From assembly GCF_003668875.1 (NCBI RefSeq), contig NZ_RAWM01000051.1, positions 1 to 54,870 of the forward strand: a stretch of DNA of 54,870 nucleotides, read 5' to 3'. Position numbers and translations under genes: made by a program. A model generated the notes under the pieces. The model ran no database searches, had not been told where the DNA came from, and was given only the letters and a program-made list of their open reading frames with translations. Shown piece after piece: positions 9,449-19,078 of the stretch (position 1 is its first letter; every line of letters begins with the position of its first letter). Source of the stretch: Corallococcus interemptor. Lineage in GTDB: Bacteria; Myxococcota; Myxococcia; Myxococcales; Myxococcaceae.

Positions 9449-11030
9449 TCAGGCCTTCGGGCCCGCCAGGGGCAGTGACACCGTGAAGGTGGCGCCGCCC
9501 CCTGGCGTCTCGGACACACCGACGCTGCCGCCGTGGGCCTCCACCGTCAGGCGCGCGCACGGGCCCACCTGCTCCACGTGCACCTCCACCGGCTTGCCGG
9601 GCCCGTACTTCAGCGCGTTGGACAAGCGCCCCTGCACCACCTGCGCCAGGCGCGCCCGGTCGAACCGGCCCCGCACCGGACCGGCGATGCGCAGGAGCAC
9701 CTCGCTGCCCTCGCGGGACACCTCCTCCCGCAGCTGCGCCACCTCCTCCGTCACCAGCGCGGAGAGGTCCACGTCCTCCACGTTCAGGCTCACCGGCCCC
9801 GAGGCCAGCTGGGACACGTCCAGCAGCGTCTCCACCACCGTGGCCAGAGGGCTTCACCAGGTAGTCATCCGCGCCCGCCTCCAGCCCCTCCACCGAGGCC
9901 TCCTCGCCCGCGCGCGCCGACAGGAGGACGAAGGGAATGGCCCTCAGCCGCGGATCCGCGCGCAGCTCGCGCAAGAGCCCGAAGCCGCCCAGGCGCGGCA
10001 TCATCACGTCGCTCAACACCAGGTCGGGTGGACGCGCGCGGATGGACTGGAGCGCCGCGTAGCCGTCCTCCGCCGTCTCCACCGTCACGGACGCGGCCAG
10101 GAGCCCCGTGATGTACGTGCGCAGGTCCGCGTTGTCGTCCACCACCAGCACCCTGGCGGACATGGGGGGCAACAGCGGCGCGGCCTTCGTGCCTTCCCGC
10201 GCTCGCGCGCCCTCCTCCGGGGACGTGCCCAGCCAGCCGCGGATCTCCTCGACGTACGCGGACGCGCCTCGCGGACGGGTGTGCGCGGGCCCCGAGCCCT
10301 GGGAGACCCGCTGCTCGCGCGGCAGGTGGCCGTGGCCCAGGGGCACCGAGACACAGAACGTCGTCCCCTGCCCCAGCGTGCTCGTCACGCCCACGGTGCC
10401 GCCGTGCAGCTTCGCCAGCTCCTGCACCAGGCTCAGGCCAATGCCGCTGCCCTCGTGGCTGCGGGAGCGGGCGTTCTCCACGCGGTGGAAGCGGTCGAAG
10501 ATGCGCGGCAGCTCCGCCTCCGGGATGCCGCTGCCGGTGTCGCGGACCGTCAGCCGCGCCTGGCCGTCGTCGATGCGCAGCCGGACGTGGACGCCGCCCT
10601 CGAACGTGAACTTCATCGCGTTGGAGAGCAGGTTGAAGACAACCTTCTCCCACATCTCCCGGTCCACCCAGACGGGCTCCGGCAGGGGCGCCAGGTCGGT
10701 CGTGAGGGTGAGCTGCGCGCGCCTCGCGATGGACTCGAAGTGGCTCACCAGCTCCGCGGTGAAGGCGGACAGGTCCGTGGGCTGGAAGGCCGCGCGCACG
10801 CGTCCGGCCTCCGTGCACGTGAAGTCGAGCAGGGTGTTGACCAGCTTGAGCAGCCGGCTGGCGTTGCGTTGGACGAGGGACAGCCGCTCGGACTGGAGCG
10901 GCCCCAGCGGCTCCACCGTGTCCGCCAGCGCGTCCTCCACGGGCCCGAGCATCAGCGTCAGGGGCGTGCGGAACTCGTGGCTCACGTTGCTGAAGAAGGC
11001 TGTCTTGGCGCGGTCCAGCGCCGCCGGCTC
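9449..11030 (-). pseudogene. Hybrid sensor histidine kinase remnant with internal deletions
   Basis: Reading leftward, the first kinase core is intact. It has the H box SHEFRTPLTLMLGP, N box NLLSNAMKF, G1 DTGSGIP, F box FDRFHRVE and G2 GSGIGLSLVQEL. A receiver domain follows (VLVVDDNADLRTY, VLSDVMMPRLGG) and stops at ADDYLVKP. There the frame changes, around 9845. The adjacent frame then enters the middle of a second kinase at VVETLLDVSQLASG with no H box of its own. This second kinase lost its first N-box Asn (GRLSNALKYG). It also jumps from ARLTV straight to EAHGG near 9540, so the G1, F and G2 boxes are missing. Upstream of the first H box no sensor domain or good start codon is found before an in-frame stop at 11136-11138. 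Assembly error is the alternative. Confidence 0.75.
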
Positions 11031-11291
11031 CGGAGGGTTCTGTTCGTGGGGCGGACGGCTCAGGGCAGGCTCGGAAGGTGCGGGACGCGTGGAAGAAAAG
11101 ACCTGGGGTGGACGTAGCGAGCCGTTCTCCCCACTTCAACGCCGGACGTCGCCTACCGAGCAGGGCTCTTCCCGGGGGGACCGTGAACCTGCCCGCCGCT
11201 TCTCCATGGGGGCGGACGGCTTCTGTCGGGGAACAAGGGCCCTGGCGCTTTGAAGCAGGCAAAGCGGACGCGGTCTGGGTGAGATGACGGG

Positions 11292-12272
11292 ATGACGCGA
11301 ATCCCTTTCATCCTCGTCCTCGCGCTGTCCTCGGGCTGCGCCAGCCGGCAGCAGCCCTCCCCTCCTCCGGCGCGCGAGTGGGCCACGACGCTGTACCGGG
11401 ACCACCCGCTGGCCGGACGCATCTGGGACGTGGCGGCCGGACGCTTCGTGGACGAGAGCGCCCTGCGCGCGGCGGTGGTGCCCGCGCGCTTCGTGCTCCT
11501 GGGCGAACGGCATGACCACCCGGACCATCACCGGCTCCAGGCGGAGCTGGTGCGCGCGAGGACACACGGGGGCCAGCGTCCCGCGCTCGCCTTCGAGATG
11601 CTGGACGTCACGCAGCAGCCCGCGGTGGACGCGGCGCTGAAGGCCCATCCGGAGGACGCGCAGGGGCTGGCGAAGGCGGTGGACTGGGCGGGCAGCGGCT
11701 GGCCGGACTTCAGCCTCTACGCGCCCGTGTTCAGCGCGGGCCTCCAGGCGCACCTGCCCATCGTCGCGGCCAACCTGCCCCGCGCGCGGGTGCGCGAGCT
11801 GGTGATGAAGGGGCCTGAAGCACTGCCCTCGGACCTGCGCTCGCGCCTGGGCCTGGAGGCGCCCGTGCCGGAAGCCGAGGCGAAGGCCGTGCGCGAGGAG
11901 CTGGACCGTTCGCACTGCGGGCAGCTGCCCCAGGAGATGCTGGAGCCCATGGCGCTGGCCCAGCGGGCGCGCGACGCGATGATGGCGGACCGGCTGCTGG
12001 AGACCGTCACGGCGGACGGCGCGGTGCTCATCACCGGCAACGGCCACGTGCGCGAGGACCGGGGCGTCCCCGCGCACCTGGAGCGCCGCGTGAAGGACGT
12101 CAGCGTGTTGAGCGTGGCGCTGCTGGAGGTGTCACCGGACGCGCTCGAGCCCCAGGACTACGCGGCCGCCGTGGGCGCCACCGCCCTGCCCTACGACTAC
12201 GTGTGGTTCACGCCGGCCATGCCGGAGGACGACCCGTGCAAGGCGCTGCGGGCGCGGAACAAGAAGCCATAG
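11292..12272 (+). CDS. ChaN-like haem-binding lipoprotein
   Basis: This 326-residue protein has a lipoprotein signal ending LALSSGC (Cys16). The family signature is present: FVLLGERHDHPDHHRLQ early (about residues 70-87), LAFEMLDV next, and TGNGHVREDRGVP near the end. ChaN proteins (PF04187 fold) are outer-membrane-attached lipoproteins implicated in haem binding, but their physiological role is poorly defined. The gene is followed at once by a perfect hairpin at 12304. It shows no operon partner for haem transport here. Confidence 0.88.
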   Translation: MTRIPFILVLALSSGCASRQQPSPPPAREWATTLYRDHPLAGRIWDVAAGRFVDESALRAAVVPARFVLLGERHDHPDHHRLQAELVRARTHGGQRPALAFEMLDVTQQPAVDAALKAHPEDAQGLAKAVDWAGSGWPDFSLYAPVFSAGLQAHLPIVAANLPRARVRELVMKGPEALPSDLRSRLGLEAPVPEAEAKAVREELDRSHCGQLPQEMLEPMALAQRARDAMMADRLLETVTADGAVLITGNGHVREDRGVPAHLERRVKDVSVLSVALLEVSPDALEPQDYAAAVGATALPYDYVWFTPAMPEDDPCKALRARNKKP

Positions 12273-12303
12273 CGTGTCAGACCGTGTTGGTACGGGATTG
12301 GGC

Positions 12304-12326
12304 GGCACCGCGAAATGCGCGGTGCC
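12304..12326 (+). terminator. Perfect 9-bp hairpin after the ChaN-like gene
   Basis: GGCACCGCG (12304-12312) and CGCGGTGCC (12318-12326) pair around AAATG. It lies between the ChaN stop and the next start, with no T-tract. It could terminate, or act as a 5' leader structure for the next gene. Confidence 0.4.
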
Positions 12327-12357
12327 GTCCCCTGTCACAACAGCCTGGAGACACACC

Positions 12358-12753
12358 ATGTTCATGAAGAAGGCAGCCATTGGGTTGGGCCTGGCGATGC
12401 TCGCGGTCGGCGGCAACGCCTGGGCAGGCTTCAAGCAAGGCTTTCCCGTCGTCATCCACACCTCCGTGAATGCTTTTGGTGGAGACATTGGAGCCATCCG
12501 CAACACCGCGGACAACATGCAGTTCATCCAGATCACCTTCGAGGGCCGGGTGATTGGCAACAACTCGGTCATGTTCTTCGTGAGGGACGCGAGCGGGAAT
12601 TCGGCCATGTGCAGCAGCAGCGACCCGAAGATCCTCGAGGCGGCGCACTCCATCACCTCGGACTCCGCCATCATGGTCTACCACGACGGCGCGGGCAGCT
12701 GTAACAACGTCCAGGTCATCGCCACCTCCGTGAACCCGCCCAAGCAGCCGTAG
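12358..12753 (+). CDS. Small secreted protein of unknown function
   Basis: ATG 12358 is preceded by GGAG and gives 131 residues. The N-terminus is a classic Sec signal: MFMKKAAIGLGLAMLAVGG followed by NAWA and a likely cut before GFKQG. The mature part has two cysteines (in AMCSSS and GSCNN) and alternating beta-type sequence. No known motif is recognised. The gene is 14 bases upstream of the next one, so the two probably form a transcription unit. Confidence 0.7.
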   Translation: MFMKKAAIGLGLAMLAVGGNAWAGFKQGFPVVIHTSVNAFGGDIGAIRNTADNMQFIQITFEGRVIGNNSVMFFVRDASGNSAMCSSSDPKILEAAHSITSDSAIMVYHDGAGSCNNVQVIATSVNPPKQP

Positions 12754-12767
12754 CGGGAGGCCGTGTC

Positions 12768-13298
12768 ATGACCATGGCATCCAGGGCCTTTCAGCTGGCC
12801 ATGCTGCTGGCGGCCGCCGGAGCGGGCTTCGGCCTGTCCCGGTGGGCGCCTCCACCGGCCACCACCGATGAGACACCCAGACAGCTGGAGCGGCTGGAGG
12901 GCGAGCTTCGCGCGCTCAGACAGGCCCTGGAAGCCACGTCGCGTCCCGCTCCGCCCGCAGTGGCGGGGCTGGACGTGGCGGCACTCCGGGACGACCTGCG
13001 CAGGATGATGCGGGAAGAACTTCAAGCCACCCGGGACGAGATCTCCTCCTCACCTCCCGAGGAGAAGCCCAGGCCCCCGCCGCCCCTGCCCCCGCGCAAC
13101 CCGGAGGCGTTCGCGAAGGCGAGCCAGCTCGTGGAGCGGAGCATCTCTTCACGGCAGTGGGGGGAGCAGGAACGCGGAGAGCTCATCACCCTTCGGCCCC
13201 AGCTGACGACGGCGCAGTTCCAGGAGCTCTTCCAGAAGCTCGCGGTGGCCATGAACAGCCAGCAACTGCGCGTCACCACCCGCGGCCCCCCGTTCTGA
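12768..13298 (+). CDS. Membrane-anchored coiled-coil protein of unknown function
   Basis: ATG 12768 has a GGAGG site about eight bases upstream; ATG 12774 is an alternative. The 176-residue product starts with a hydrophobic segment (residues 7-24) that serves as signal or anchor. A Leu/Glu-rich coiled coil follows (about 38-90), then a Pro-rich linker (PRPPPPLPPRNP) and a C-terminal helical domain. The C-terminal part, with ERSISSRQWGEQERGELITLRPQL, looks like a small structured unit. It is likely co-transcribed with the preceding secreted protein. Function is unknown. Confidence 0.65.
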   Translation: MTMASRAFQLAMLLAAAGAGFGLSRWAPPPATTDETPRQLERLEGELRALRQALEATSRPAPPAVAGLDVAALRDDLRRMMREELQATRDEISSSPPEEKPRPPPPLPPRNPEAFAKASQLVERSISSRQWGEQERGELITLRPQLTTAQFQELFQKLAVAMNSQQLRVTTRGPPF

Positions 13299-13318
13299 AT
13301 CCACCCCGAACAGAAGGG

Positions 13319-13831
13319 ATGCAGCTTGATTTCTCAATTCAAGACAGCTTCGCGCAATCCAAAGAGCATCCGGGTTCCCCGGATCGGCTGTCTTCCCCGT
13401 CCAATGGCATGGGTGATCCGGCGCTGAAGGACACGGCGTTCGTGCGGCTGGACGTGAACACTGCGGCGAGCGTGCCGGGTCACACCTGCGCGGCGGACAA
13501 CTCCTTCGCGGATGACGGCACGCTGGAGAAGTCGCAGGGCACGGGGATGCAGGGCGCGGCCTGCACGCGCACGCCCGCGGCGGAGGCCAACCCCCCGGCG
13601 GTGACGGACTGCGCGGAGGGCTTCGCGTGCTCGGACCTGTTCACGGAAGCCCGGCAGTGCCTGAAGACGTGCGACCCGATGGCGGCGGTCCCCGGCTGCC
13701 CCACGGGCACGGTGTGGGGTGTGTACGGCACGTGCATCGAGCAGTCCGTGCTGGAGCCCCTGGGCTTCGCGTTCGACCCCGCCCGGATGGGTGAGACGTG
13801 CAGCAACGGCTACACCGGGTTCTGCGGGTAG
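13319..13831 (+). CDS. Cys-rich protein, probably an N-terminally truncated secreted protein
   Basis: The frame from ATG 13319 encodes 170 residues. It has no signal peptide, and the only purine-rich stretch upstream (AGAAGGG) directly touches the start codon. Its residues from about 55 to 170 contain nine or ten cysteines in an arrangement seen in secreted myxobacterial proteins (CAEGFACSDLF, CLKTCDP, PGCPTGTVW, ETCSNGYTGFC). This pattern suggests the C-terminal part of a once larger exported protein whose start was lost. Alternatively it is a small intact gene with a poor start. The stop codon lies inside a strong hairpin. Confidence 0.5.
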   Translation: MQLDFSIQDSFAQSKEHPGSPDRLSSPSNGMGDPALKDTAFVRLDVNTAASVPGHTCAADNSFADDGTLEKSQGTGMQGAACTRTPAAEANPPAVTDCAEGFACSDLFTEARQCLKTCDPMAAVPGCPTGTVWGVYGTCIEQSVLEPLGFAFDPARMGETCSNGYTGFCG

Positions 13832-13852
13832 CACCACCGGCTGGTGCTACCC
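13826..13852 (+). terminator. Perfect 11-bp hairpin overlapping the stop codon
   Basis: GGGTAGCACCA (13826-13836) pairs fully with TGGTGCTACCC (13842-13852) around CCGGC. The TAG stop of the Cys-rich gene is inside the left arm. No T-tract follows, but stem strength makes it a credible terminator or mRNA 3' end. Confidence 0.55.
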
Positions 13853-13879
13853 GGACGGTCTGTAATCCGGACGTGGGAG

Positions 13880-13912
13880 GGAGCCCGGCCGTGGAGGCCA
13901 TGGCCGGGCTCC
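13880..13912. terminator. Second strong hairpin before the large membrane protein
   Basis: GGAGCCCGGCC (13880-13890) and GGCCGGGCTCC (13902-13912) form an 11-bp stem with an 11-base loop. Together with the hairpin at 13826 it makes a tandem terminator-like block upstream of the gene at 13963. Confidence 0.45.
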
Positions 13913-13962
13913 TGAAGTGACAGTGTCACCACGGACGGTACTGAGGGTGTGGGCGGCCCGGT

Positions 13963-16900
13963 ATGATGACGCACATGCTCTGTCCTGCCTGTACGGAACC
14001 GCGTGCGCCGGCTTCCGGGCCCTTGTGCCCGGAGTGCGGCGCCGCCCTCGTGCCCGCCGCCGGGCGGCACCTGGATGACTTCGTGCTGGCGCGGATGCGG
14101 CGGCGCATCGAGCACTGGCGCTTCGATGGGTTGTTGGATGCGGACACGGCGGCCCGGCTGGAGGCCTCGCTCGCGGCGCCCGTGGAGGCGGCCGGGGTGA
14201 GCGTGCCGGAGGTGCCCGTGCCTCCGGTGGAGGAGGCTCCGGCCGTCGACCCGGCGGTGCGTGTGGAGGCCTGGGCGGATGACGTCGCCGGTTCGCTGCG
14301 CCGCGCGGGGGGATGGCGTCCGGGGTGGCTGGCGTCGCTCGCGCACTCGCTGGACGAGACGGCCCGGGCGGAGCGGGAGCAGGCGGCCCGGGTGGCGCTG
14401 CGGGTGTCGTCGCCGGACGTCGAGTCCGCCAGCGAGGAGGACCTGGGGTCGGCGTTGGGTTCGGGGCAGGCGTTGTTTGGCCGGGGGCACCTGGATTCGC
14501 TGGGAGGCAGCGGGCTGGAGGCGGTCATCGCGCTCGATGAGGGCGACAACCCTCCCCGCCTCAACGAGTACATCTGGTGGTTCCTGGGCGCGGTGCTGGT
14601 GCTGGGCGGTTCGCTCATGGGCGTGCGCGAGGCGTGGCGGGCGCTGGGCGGAGTGCCCCGGCAGCTCATCGTCACGGGCGCGCTGCTGGGCTACCACGCG
14701 GCGTTCATCGGGCTGGGCGCGTTCCTGGCGCGGCGCTCGCGTTCGGCGGGGCGGGTGCTCGCGGGCATCGGGCTCGCATTGCTGCCCGTGGTGTTCATCG
14801 CGCTGTCGGCGCTGGTGGCGCTGGCGCCCGCGGCCGGAGTGCCCGCCGCGTTCGGCGTCGCCGCCGTGGCGCTGCTGCCGCTGAGGGCCGCGGGGCGGCT
14901 GTGGCACGGGACGTCCACCGCGTCCCTCGCGGTGGCGCTGTTCCCCTCGCTCCTGGCGGGGCTGCCGCTGATGGGCTGGGACGATGCACCGTGGCTGCGC
15001 GCGCTGTGCGCGTTCGCGGGCGTGGTGGCGCTCGGCGCATCGCTGTGGCGGACGCACCGGGCAGCGGAGGCCGGGAGAGCTTCGTTCGTCGGGGTCGGCG
15101 CCGCGCTCTACGGTGCGCTCTGGCTGGCCGTTTTCGGTGTGGCGAGCGCGCCTTCCGGGTTCGATGCGATGGAGCCCGGCGGGCCCTTGTTCGCGGGCTT
15201 CGTGCTCTGGGCGGTGGCGCTGGGTGCGGTGGTGGCCGCGGGTGCATCCACGGAGGCCGTCCGGGCGCTCCATCCCCGCGCGGCTCCGGTGTTCGAGACG
15301 CTGGCGCACGCGGTGGTCGCCAGCGGCGCGCTCGCGGGGGCGCTGGGTGCCTTCTCGCGCTTCCCGGGCGAGGACACCTGGGTGGATACGGCATCCGCCT
15401 GCACGCCCGTGCTGGCCGCGCTCGTCTTCTTCCTGCTGGAGTTCCGCCGGCGGGCCCTGGTGCATCCGGCCGTCATGGCCTCGCTGCTCGCGGGAGCACT
15501 GGTCGCGCGCGTGCAGGCGCCCGGCGACCCGGCGTGGTGGTGCTTCGGCGTCGCGGCGGTGGCCGCCGGGCTGGTGCTCCTGGCCCGTGTGACGTCCTCG
15601 GGTGTCCTTCGCAACCGGATGCTCGCGTGGGGCGTCGTCGTGTCGCTGGCGACGATGCCTGCCTTCTCCGTGGTGGCGTGGATGCAGGGGACGGACGCGC
15701 CCTGGCCCCAGGCGTACGCGGGCGCGGTCATCGCGGCCGCGGCCCACCTCGCGGGGCGGTGGCGCTGGCGGGGCCTCCACTACCTGGGCGGTGTCGCGCT
15801 GCTCTTCGGCGCGCTCTCGGCCGTGGACGGGACTCCGTGGCTTGCCTCCAGCGCGGCGGGCCTGGGCGTCTTCTCGCTCGCGGCGGTGCTCTACGGCCTC
15901 GCCGGGCTCGCGCAGTCCGCGTGGCTGGCGCGCCAGGGGCGGAGTGATGCCTTCCGGCCCCTGGAGGACCTGTCGCTGGTCATCGCGGCGCTCGGCGTGG
16001 CTTGGGCCCTGGGAGTAACGCCCGTGCTACCGGACGTGCTCCCGGGGCTCTCCGCGTCCCAGACGGCGCTGCTCGCCTGCGTGCCCACGGCGCTGGCCGC
16101 GGCGGTGCTGCTCTTGCGCGTCCGGCGCGAGGGCAGCCGGATGGTCAGCTTCCTGGCGGCCACGGGACTCGCGCTCACGGTGTCCCAGGGCCTGGGCACG
16201 GTCTCCGACTTCGTCTCCGCGCGGGCCGCGCTCGTGGCTTCGGGCCTGGGCTTCGGCTTCACGCTCTTCGCGCTGCTTCGCGGCCAGGACTTCGACAAGG
16301 TGAAGGGCCGGCGGCTGCTGGACGTCCTGCCCCTTCCGTTCGGCGCGCGGGGACGGCCGCTCTTCACGGACGGCTTCGCGGCGGCGGCGCTCGTGCAGGC
16401 CGCGTTCGCGGTCATCACGCTCCTCAACTGGGTCGCCACCTCCAACGGCGCCGAGCGCCCGGAGGCCCTGCTCGCGGGCGCGCTGCTCACGGCCGGTGCG
16501 CTGCTGGCGTTCGTGTCGCGCGGCTTCGTCGCGTTCCAGGTGCGCGGCTCCGTGGTGACCTTCGCCATGGCGGGCGGCTTCATCGCGCTCACCGGGGCCG
16601 TCAACCGCGCGGGCCGGCCGCTTCCGCCGGACGTGTCCGCCTGGCGCCTGCCGCTCATTGGCATCGCGCTCTGGGCCCTGGCGCTCTTCTTGCGGCGCGT
16701 GGGGCCGTGGGTGGCCCGGCGGCTGGAGCGGCCCCGGCACGGGCCCCTGTACCACCTGGTGCCGCACCTGGGCATGGCCGTGCTGGCCTTGCTGCTCCTG
16801 CGCTCGGCCGTCGTCGTGGGACTGCCGGGTCCATCCCGCGCCATGGCCCTGGTGCCTCCGCTGCTGGTGCTGGGGCCCGCGCTGCTGGGGGTGCTGCTCG

Positions 16901-19020
16901 CGGCTTCGTTCCGCTCGCGGTTCCTGGCGCACGTGGGGCTCCTGCTGGGACTCCCCGGCGCCGCGCTGTGGGCCGCGCAGTCGTCGCTGCTCGGCGGCGA
17001 ACTGGTGGCCCTGCTGCCTCCCAGTGGGCAGTGGATCCGCGCCACGGCGGCGCACCTCATCAGCCCTTCGCTGAGCTGGCTGAACCCCGCGGCCTGGATG
17101 CCTCCGGGCCTCACCCGCGTCCTCCTGTGGCAGCGCGCGTTCATGGGCGTCGCCGCCGCCGGGCTCGTCTACGCTGGCTTCGCGGCCGCGGTGGCCCGGG
17201 TGGACGCGGGCCGCGCGTTCTTCCGGCGGCTCCTGTCGCTGGGCACCGAGGACAGGCCGGGCCCGTTCCTCCAGGCACTCCGGAAGGAAGCCCTCACCGC
17301 CGTGGTGCTCGTGGCGGCGGCGGCCTTCTTCCAGCCCGGCATGACTTCGGCGGAGCTCGTCCTCGCCACCGGCATCGTGCTGTTCCTGGGCGGCGCGCGA
17401 GGGCCGGGGCGCGGCGTGGCCGGCGCAGGCGCATTGCTGCTCGTGCATGCCGGAGCCCACCTGGCGCCGCACTTCGAGGCCTGGCCCGGGCCCACGCTGG
17501 CGCTGCTGGGGCTCGCGGTGGTGGTCATTGCTCCGTGGCTCGCGAAGCGGCGGGGCCATGACGAAGGCCGCGCGCGGCTGCGTGCCCACCCGGCCGCCCT
17601 ACCCTACTTCATCGCCGCGACGGTGTACGCGCTGGCCGTGACGGGAGAAGCGTCTCCGACGACGGCCGTCCCCGTCCTCGTGTGGCGGATGGCCGAAGGG
17701 CTGATGGGCGGGTGGATGGTGTCCTTCGCGCTCCCCCTGACGCTGGGGCTCTGCGCGGCGGCGCTCCTCGTCGCGGCGTTCCAGTGGCGCGGGGCGCTCG
17801 CCGGGTTCATCGCGGGGCTCGGGACCCTGGCCGCTGGAGGCGCGGTCGTCGCCACGGGCATGGCGGTCCTCACGCAGGCCCTGCTTCCCTGGGAACCCGC
17901 CTACCTGCCCCTGTTCGCCCGCTCCGGGGCCGCGCTGGCCCTGGCCGCCGCGGGGAGCGCGCTGGTCCTCCACGCCGCTCGGCGCGTGACGTCCCGCCGC
18001 CGGAGCGACATCGCGGGGGGCATGGGTTGGGGCCGCGACCTGTGGCTGGTGGCGAGCGCCGCGCTGCTCGCCGCCGTCGCCGTGGGAGGCCAGGCCTCCG
18101 AGGACGTGCTGCCCGTGGCGCTGGGGGCCATCGCGCTGGCCGTGGGCGTGTCCCTGCACGCCGCGTGGCGCGAGCACACCGGCCGCCACGTCTACTTCGT
18201 GCAGGTCGCGGTGGTGGGCGTCTACGCGCTGGTGCGAGGCCTCTACGCGCAGGGCCTGCGCCCCGAGCACGACGCCCTCTTCGCGCTGTCGCTGGGCTTC
18301 ATCCTCGTTGGCGTGACGGTGCTGGCGCGCCGCGCGGGCGTGCGCCCCGTGGAGGAGGCGACGCGGCGGTTCGCGGCCCTGCTGCCCGTCGCGGTGGCGT
18401 TCATCCTCCCCGCCGATGCCACGGGCGACGCCGCGCTGCTCGCGGGGGGCTCCGGCCTCCTGTACGCGGCGCTGGGCGCGGTGGAGCGCAGCCGCATGTT
18501 CGGCGCGTTCGCCGCGGCGGCCTGCAACCTGGCGCTGCTCATCGCCGCGCTCGCGTTCGGCCTGGAGGGGCTGGAGGTGTACCTGGCGCCGCTGGGGCTG
18601 CTGCTCCTGATGATGGGACAGCTCTTCACGTCCAGCCTCCCGCACGCGGCGCGCAACGCGGTGCGCATCCTGGGCGGCCTGCTGCTCTACGTCCCCGCGG
18701 CGGCGAAGCTGGCGGCCCGGATGGGCGAGTCCGCGGATGGCACGTATGCCATTGTCTTCGGCGCCGTCTGTCTTCTGGGCGTCGCGGTGGGCATGGCCCT
18801 GCGCATCCGCGCCTACCTGGCGCTGGGGACGCTGTTCCTGCTCCTGGACGTCGTCGCCAACCTGCTCGACGCGGGCCTGAGGGACCACCGCATCGGCTTC
18901 GCGGTGATGACCCTCACCGGGCTCACCATCGTCACCGGGCGCGTGATGGCCACCCTCAAGCGGCAGGAATGGGAGCTGCTCCTGAGCCGGGTACGCGTCC
19001 AGCTGCGAGGGTGGGACTGA
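13963..19020 (+). CDS. Giant polytopic membrane protein with N-terminal zinc ribbon
   Basis: The product is 1685 residues from ATG 13963 (in-frame ATG codons at 13966 and 13975 are alternatives). Residues 7-28 form a zinc ribbon, CPAC followed by CPEC. A soluble helical stretch follows to about residue 195. The rest is almost entirely hydrophobic helices separated by short Arg-rich loops, which suggests several dozen membrane spans. There is internal similarity of style, but I did not detect exact repeats. The architecture resembles proteins annotated with DUF2157-type membrane regions, and no transport, protease or transferase motif was found. It is cytoplasmic-membrane located by inference. 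Its function is unknown. Confidence 0.8.
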   Translation: MMTHMLCPACTEPRAPASGPLCPECGAALVPAAGRHLDDFVLARMRRRIEHWRFDGLLDADTAARLEASLAAPVEAAGVSVPEVPVPPVEEAPAVDPAVRVEAWADDVAGSLRRAGGWRPGWLASLAHSLDETARAEREQAARVALRVSSPDVESASEEDLGSALGSGQALFGRGHLDSLGGSGLEAVIALDEGDNPPRLNEYIWWFLGAVLVLGGSLMGVREAWRALGGVPRQLIVTGALLGYHAAFIGLGAFLARRSRSAGRVLAGIGLALLPVVFIALSALVALAPAAGVPAAFGVAAVALLPLRAAGRLWHGTSTASLAVALFPSLLAGLPLMGWDDAPWLRALCAFAGVVALGASLWRTHRAAEAGRASFVGVGAALYGALWLAVFGVASAPSGFDAMEPGGPLFAGFVLWAVALGAVVAAGASTEAVRALHPRAAPVFETLAHAVVASGALAGALGAFSRFPGEDTWVDTASACTPVLAALVFFLLEFRRRALVHPAVMASLLAGALVARVQAPGDPAWWCFGVAAVAAGLVLLARVTSSGVLRNRMLAWGVVVSLATMPAFSVVAWMQGTDAPWPQAYAGAVIAAAAHLAGRWRWRGLHYLGGVALLFGALSAVDGTPWLASSAAGLGVFSLAAVLYGLAGLAQSAWLARQGRSDAFRPLEDLSLVIAALGVAWALGVTPVLPDVLPGLSASQTALLACVPTALAAAVLLLRVRREGSRMVSFLAATGLALTVSQGLGTVSDFVSARAALVASGLGFGFTLFALLRGQDFDKVKGRRLLDVLPLPFGARGRPLFTDGFAAAALVQAAFAVITLLNWVATSNGAERPEALLAGALLTAGALLAFVSRGFVAFQVRGSVVTFAMAGGFIALTGAVNRAGRPLPPDVSAWRLPLIGIALWALALFLRRVGPWVARRLERPRHGPLYHLVPHLGMAVLALLLLRSAVVVGLPGPSRAMALVPPLLVLGPALLGVLLAASFRSRFLAHVGLLLGLPGAALWAAQSSLLGGELVALLPPSGQWIRATAAHLISPSLSWLNPAAWMPPGLTRVLLWQRAFMGVAAAGLVYAGFAAAVARVDAGRAFFRRLLSLGTEDRPGPFLQALRKEALTAVVLVAAAAFFQPGMTSAELVLATGIVLFLGGARGPGRGVAGAGALLLVHAGAHLAPHFEAWPGPTLALLGLAVVVIAPWLAKRRGHDEGRARLRAHPAALPYFIAATVYALAVTGEASPTTAVPVLVWRMAEGLMGGWMVSFALPLTLGLCAAALLVAAFQWRGALAGFIAGLGTLAAGGAVVATGMAVLTQALLPWEPAYLPLFARSGAALALAAAGSALVLHAARRVTSRRRSDIAGGMGWGRDLWLVASAALLAAVAVGGQASEDVLPVALGAIALAVGVSLHAAWREHTGRHVYFVQVAVVGVYALVRGLYAQGLRPEHDALFALSLGFILVGVTVLARRAGVRPVEEATRRFAALLPVAVAFILPADATGDAALLAGGSGLLYAALGAVERSRMFGAFAAAACNLALLIAALAFGLEGLEVYLAPLGLLLLMMGQLFTSSLPHAARNAVRILGGLLLYVPAAAKLAARMGESADGTYAIVFGAVCLLGVAVGMALRIRAYLALGTLFLLLDVVANLLDAGLRDHRIGFAVMTLTGLTIVTGRVMATLKRQEWELLLSRVRVQLRGWD

Positions 19021-19078
19021 AGACCCGTCAGGACGGATTCCGTGCATCGATTTTTCGCCCGGGGTCTCATCCGAGGCG

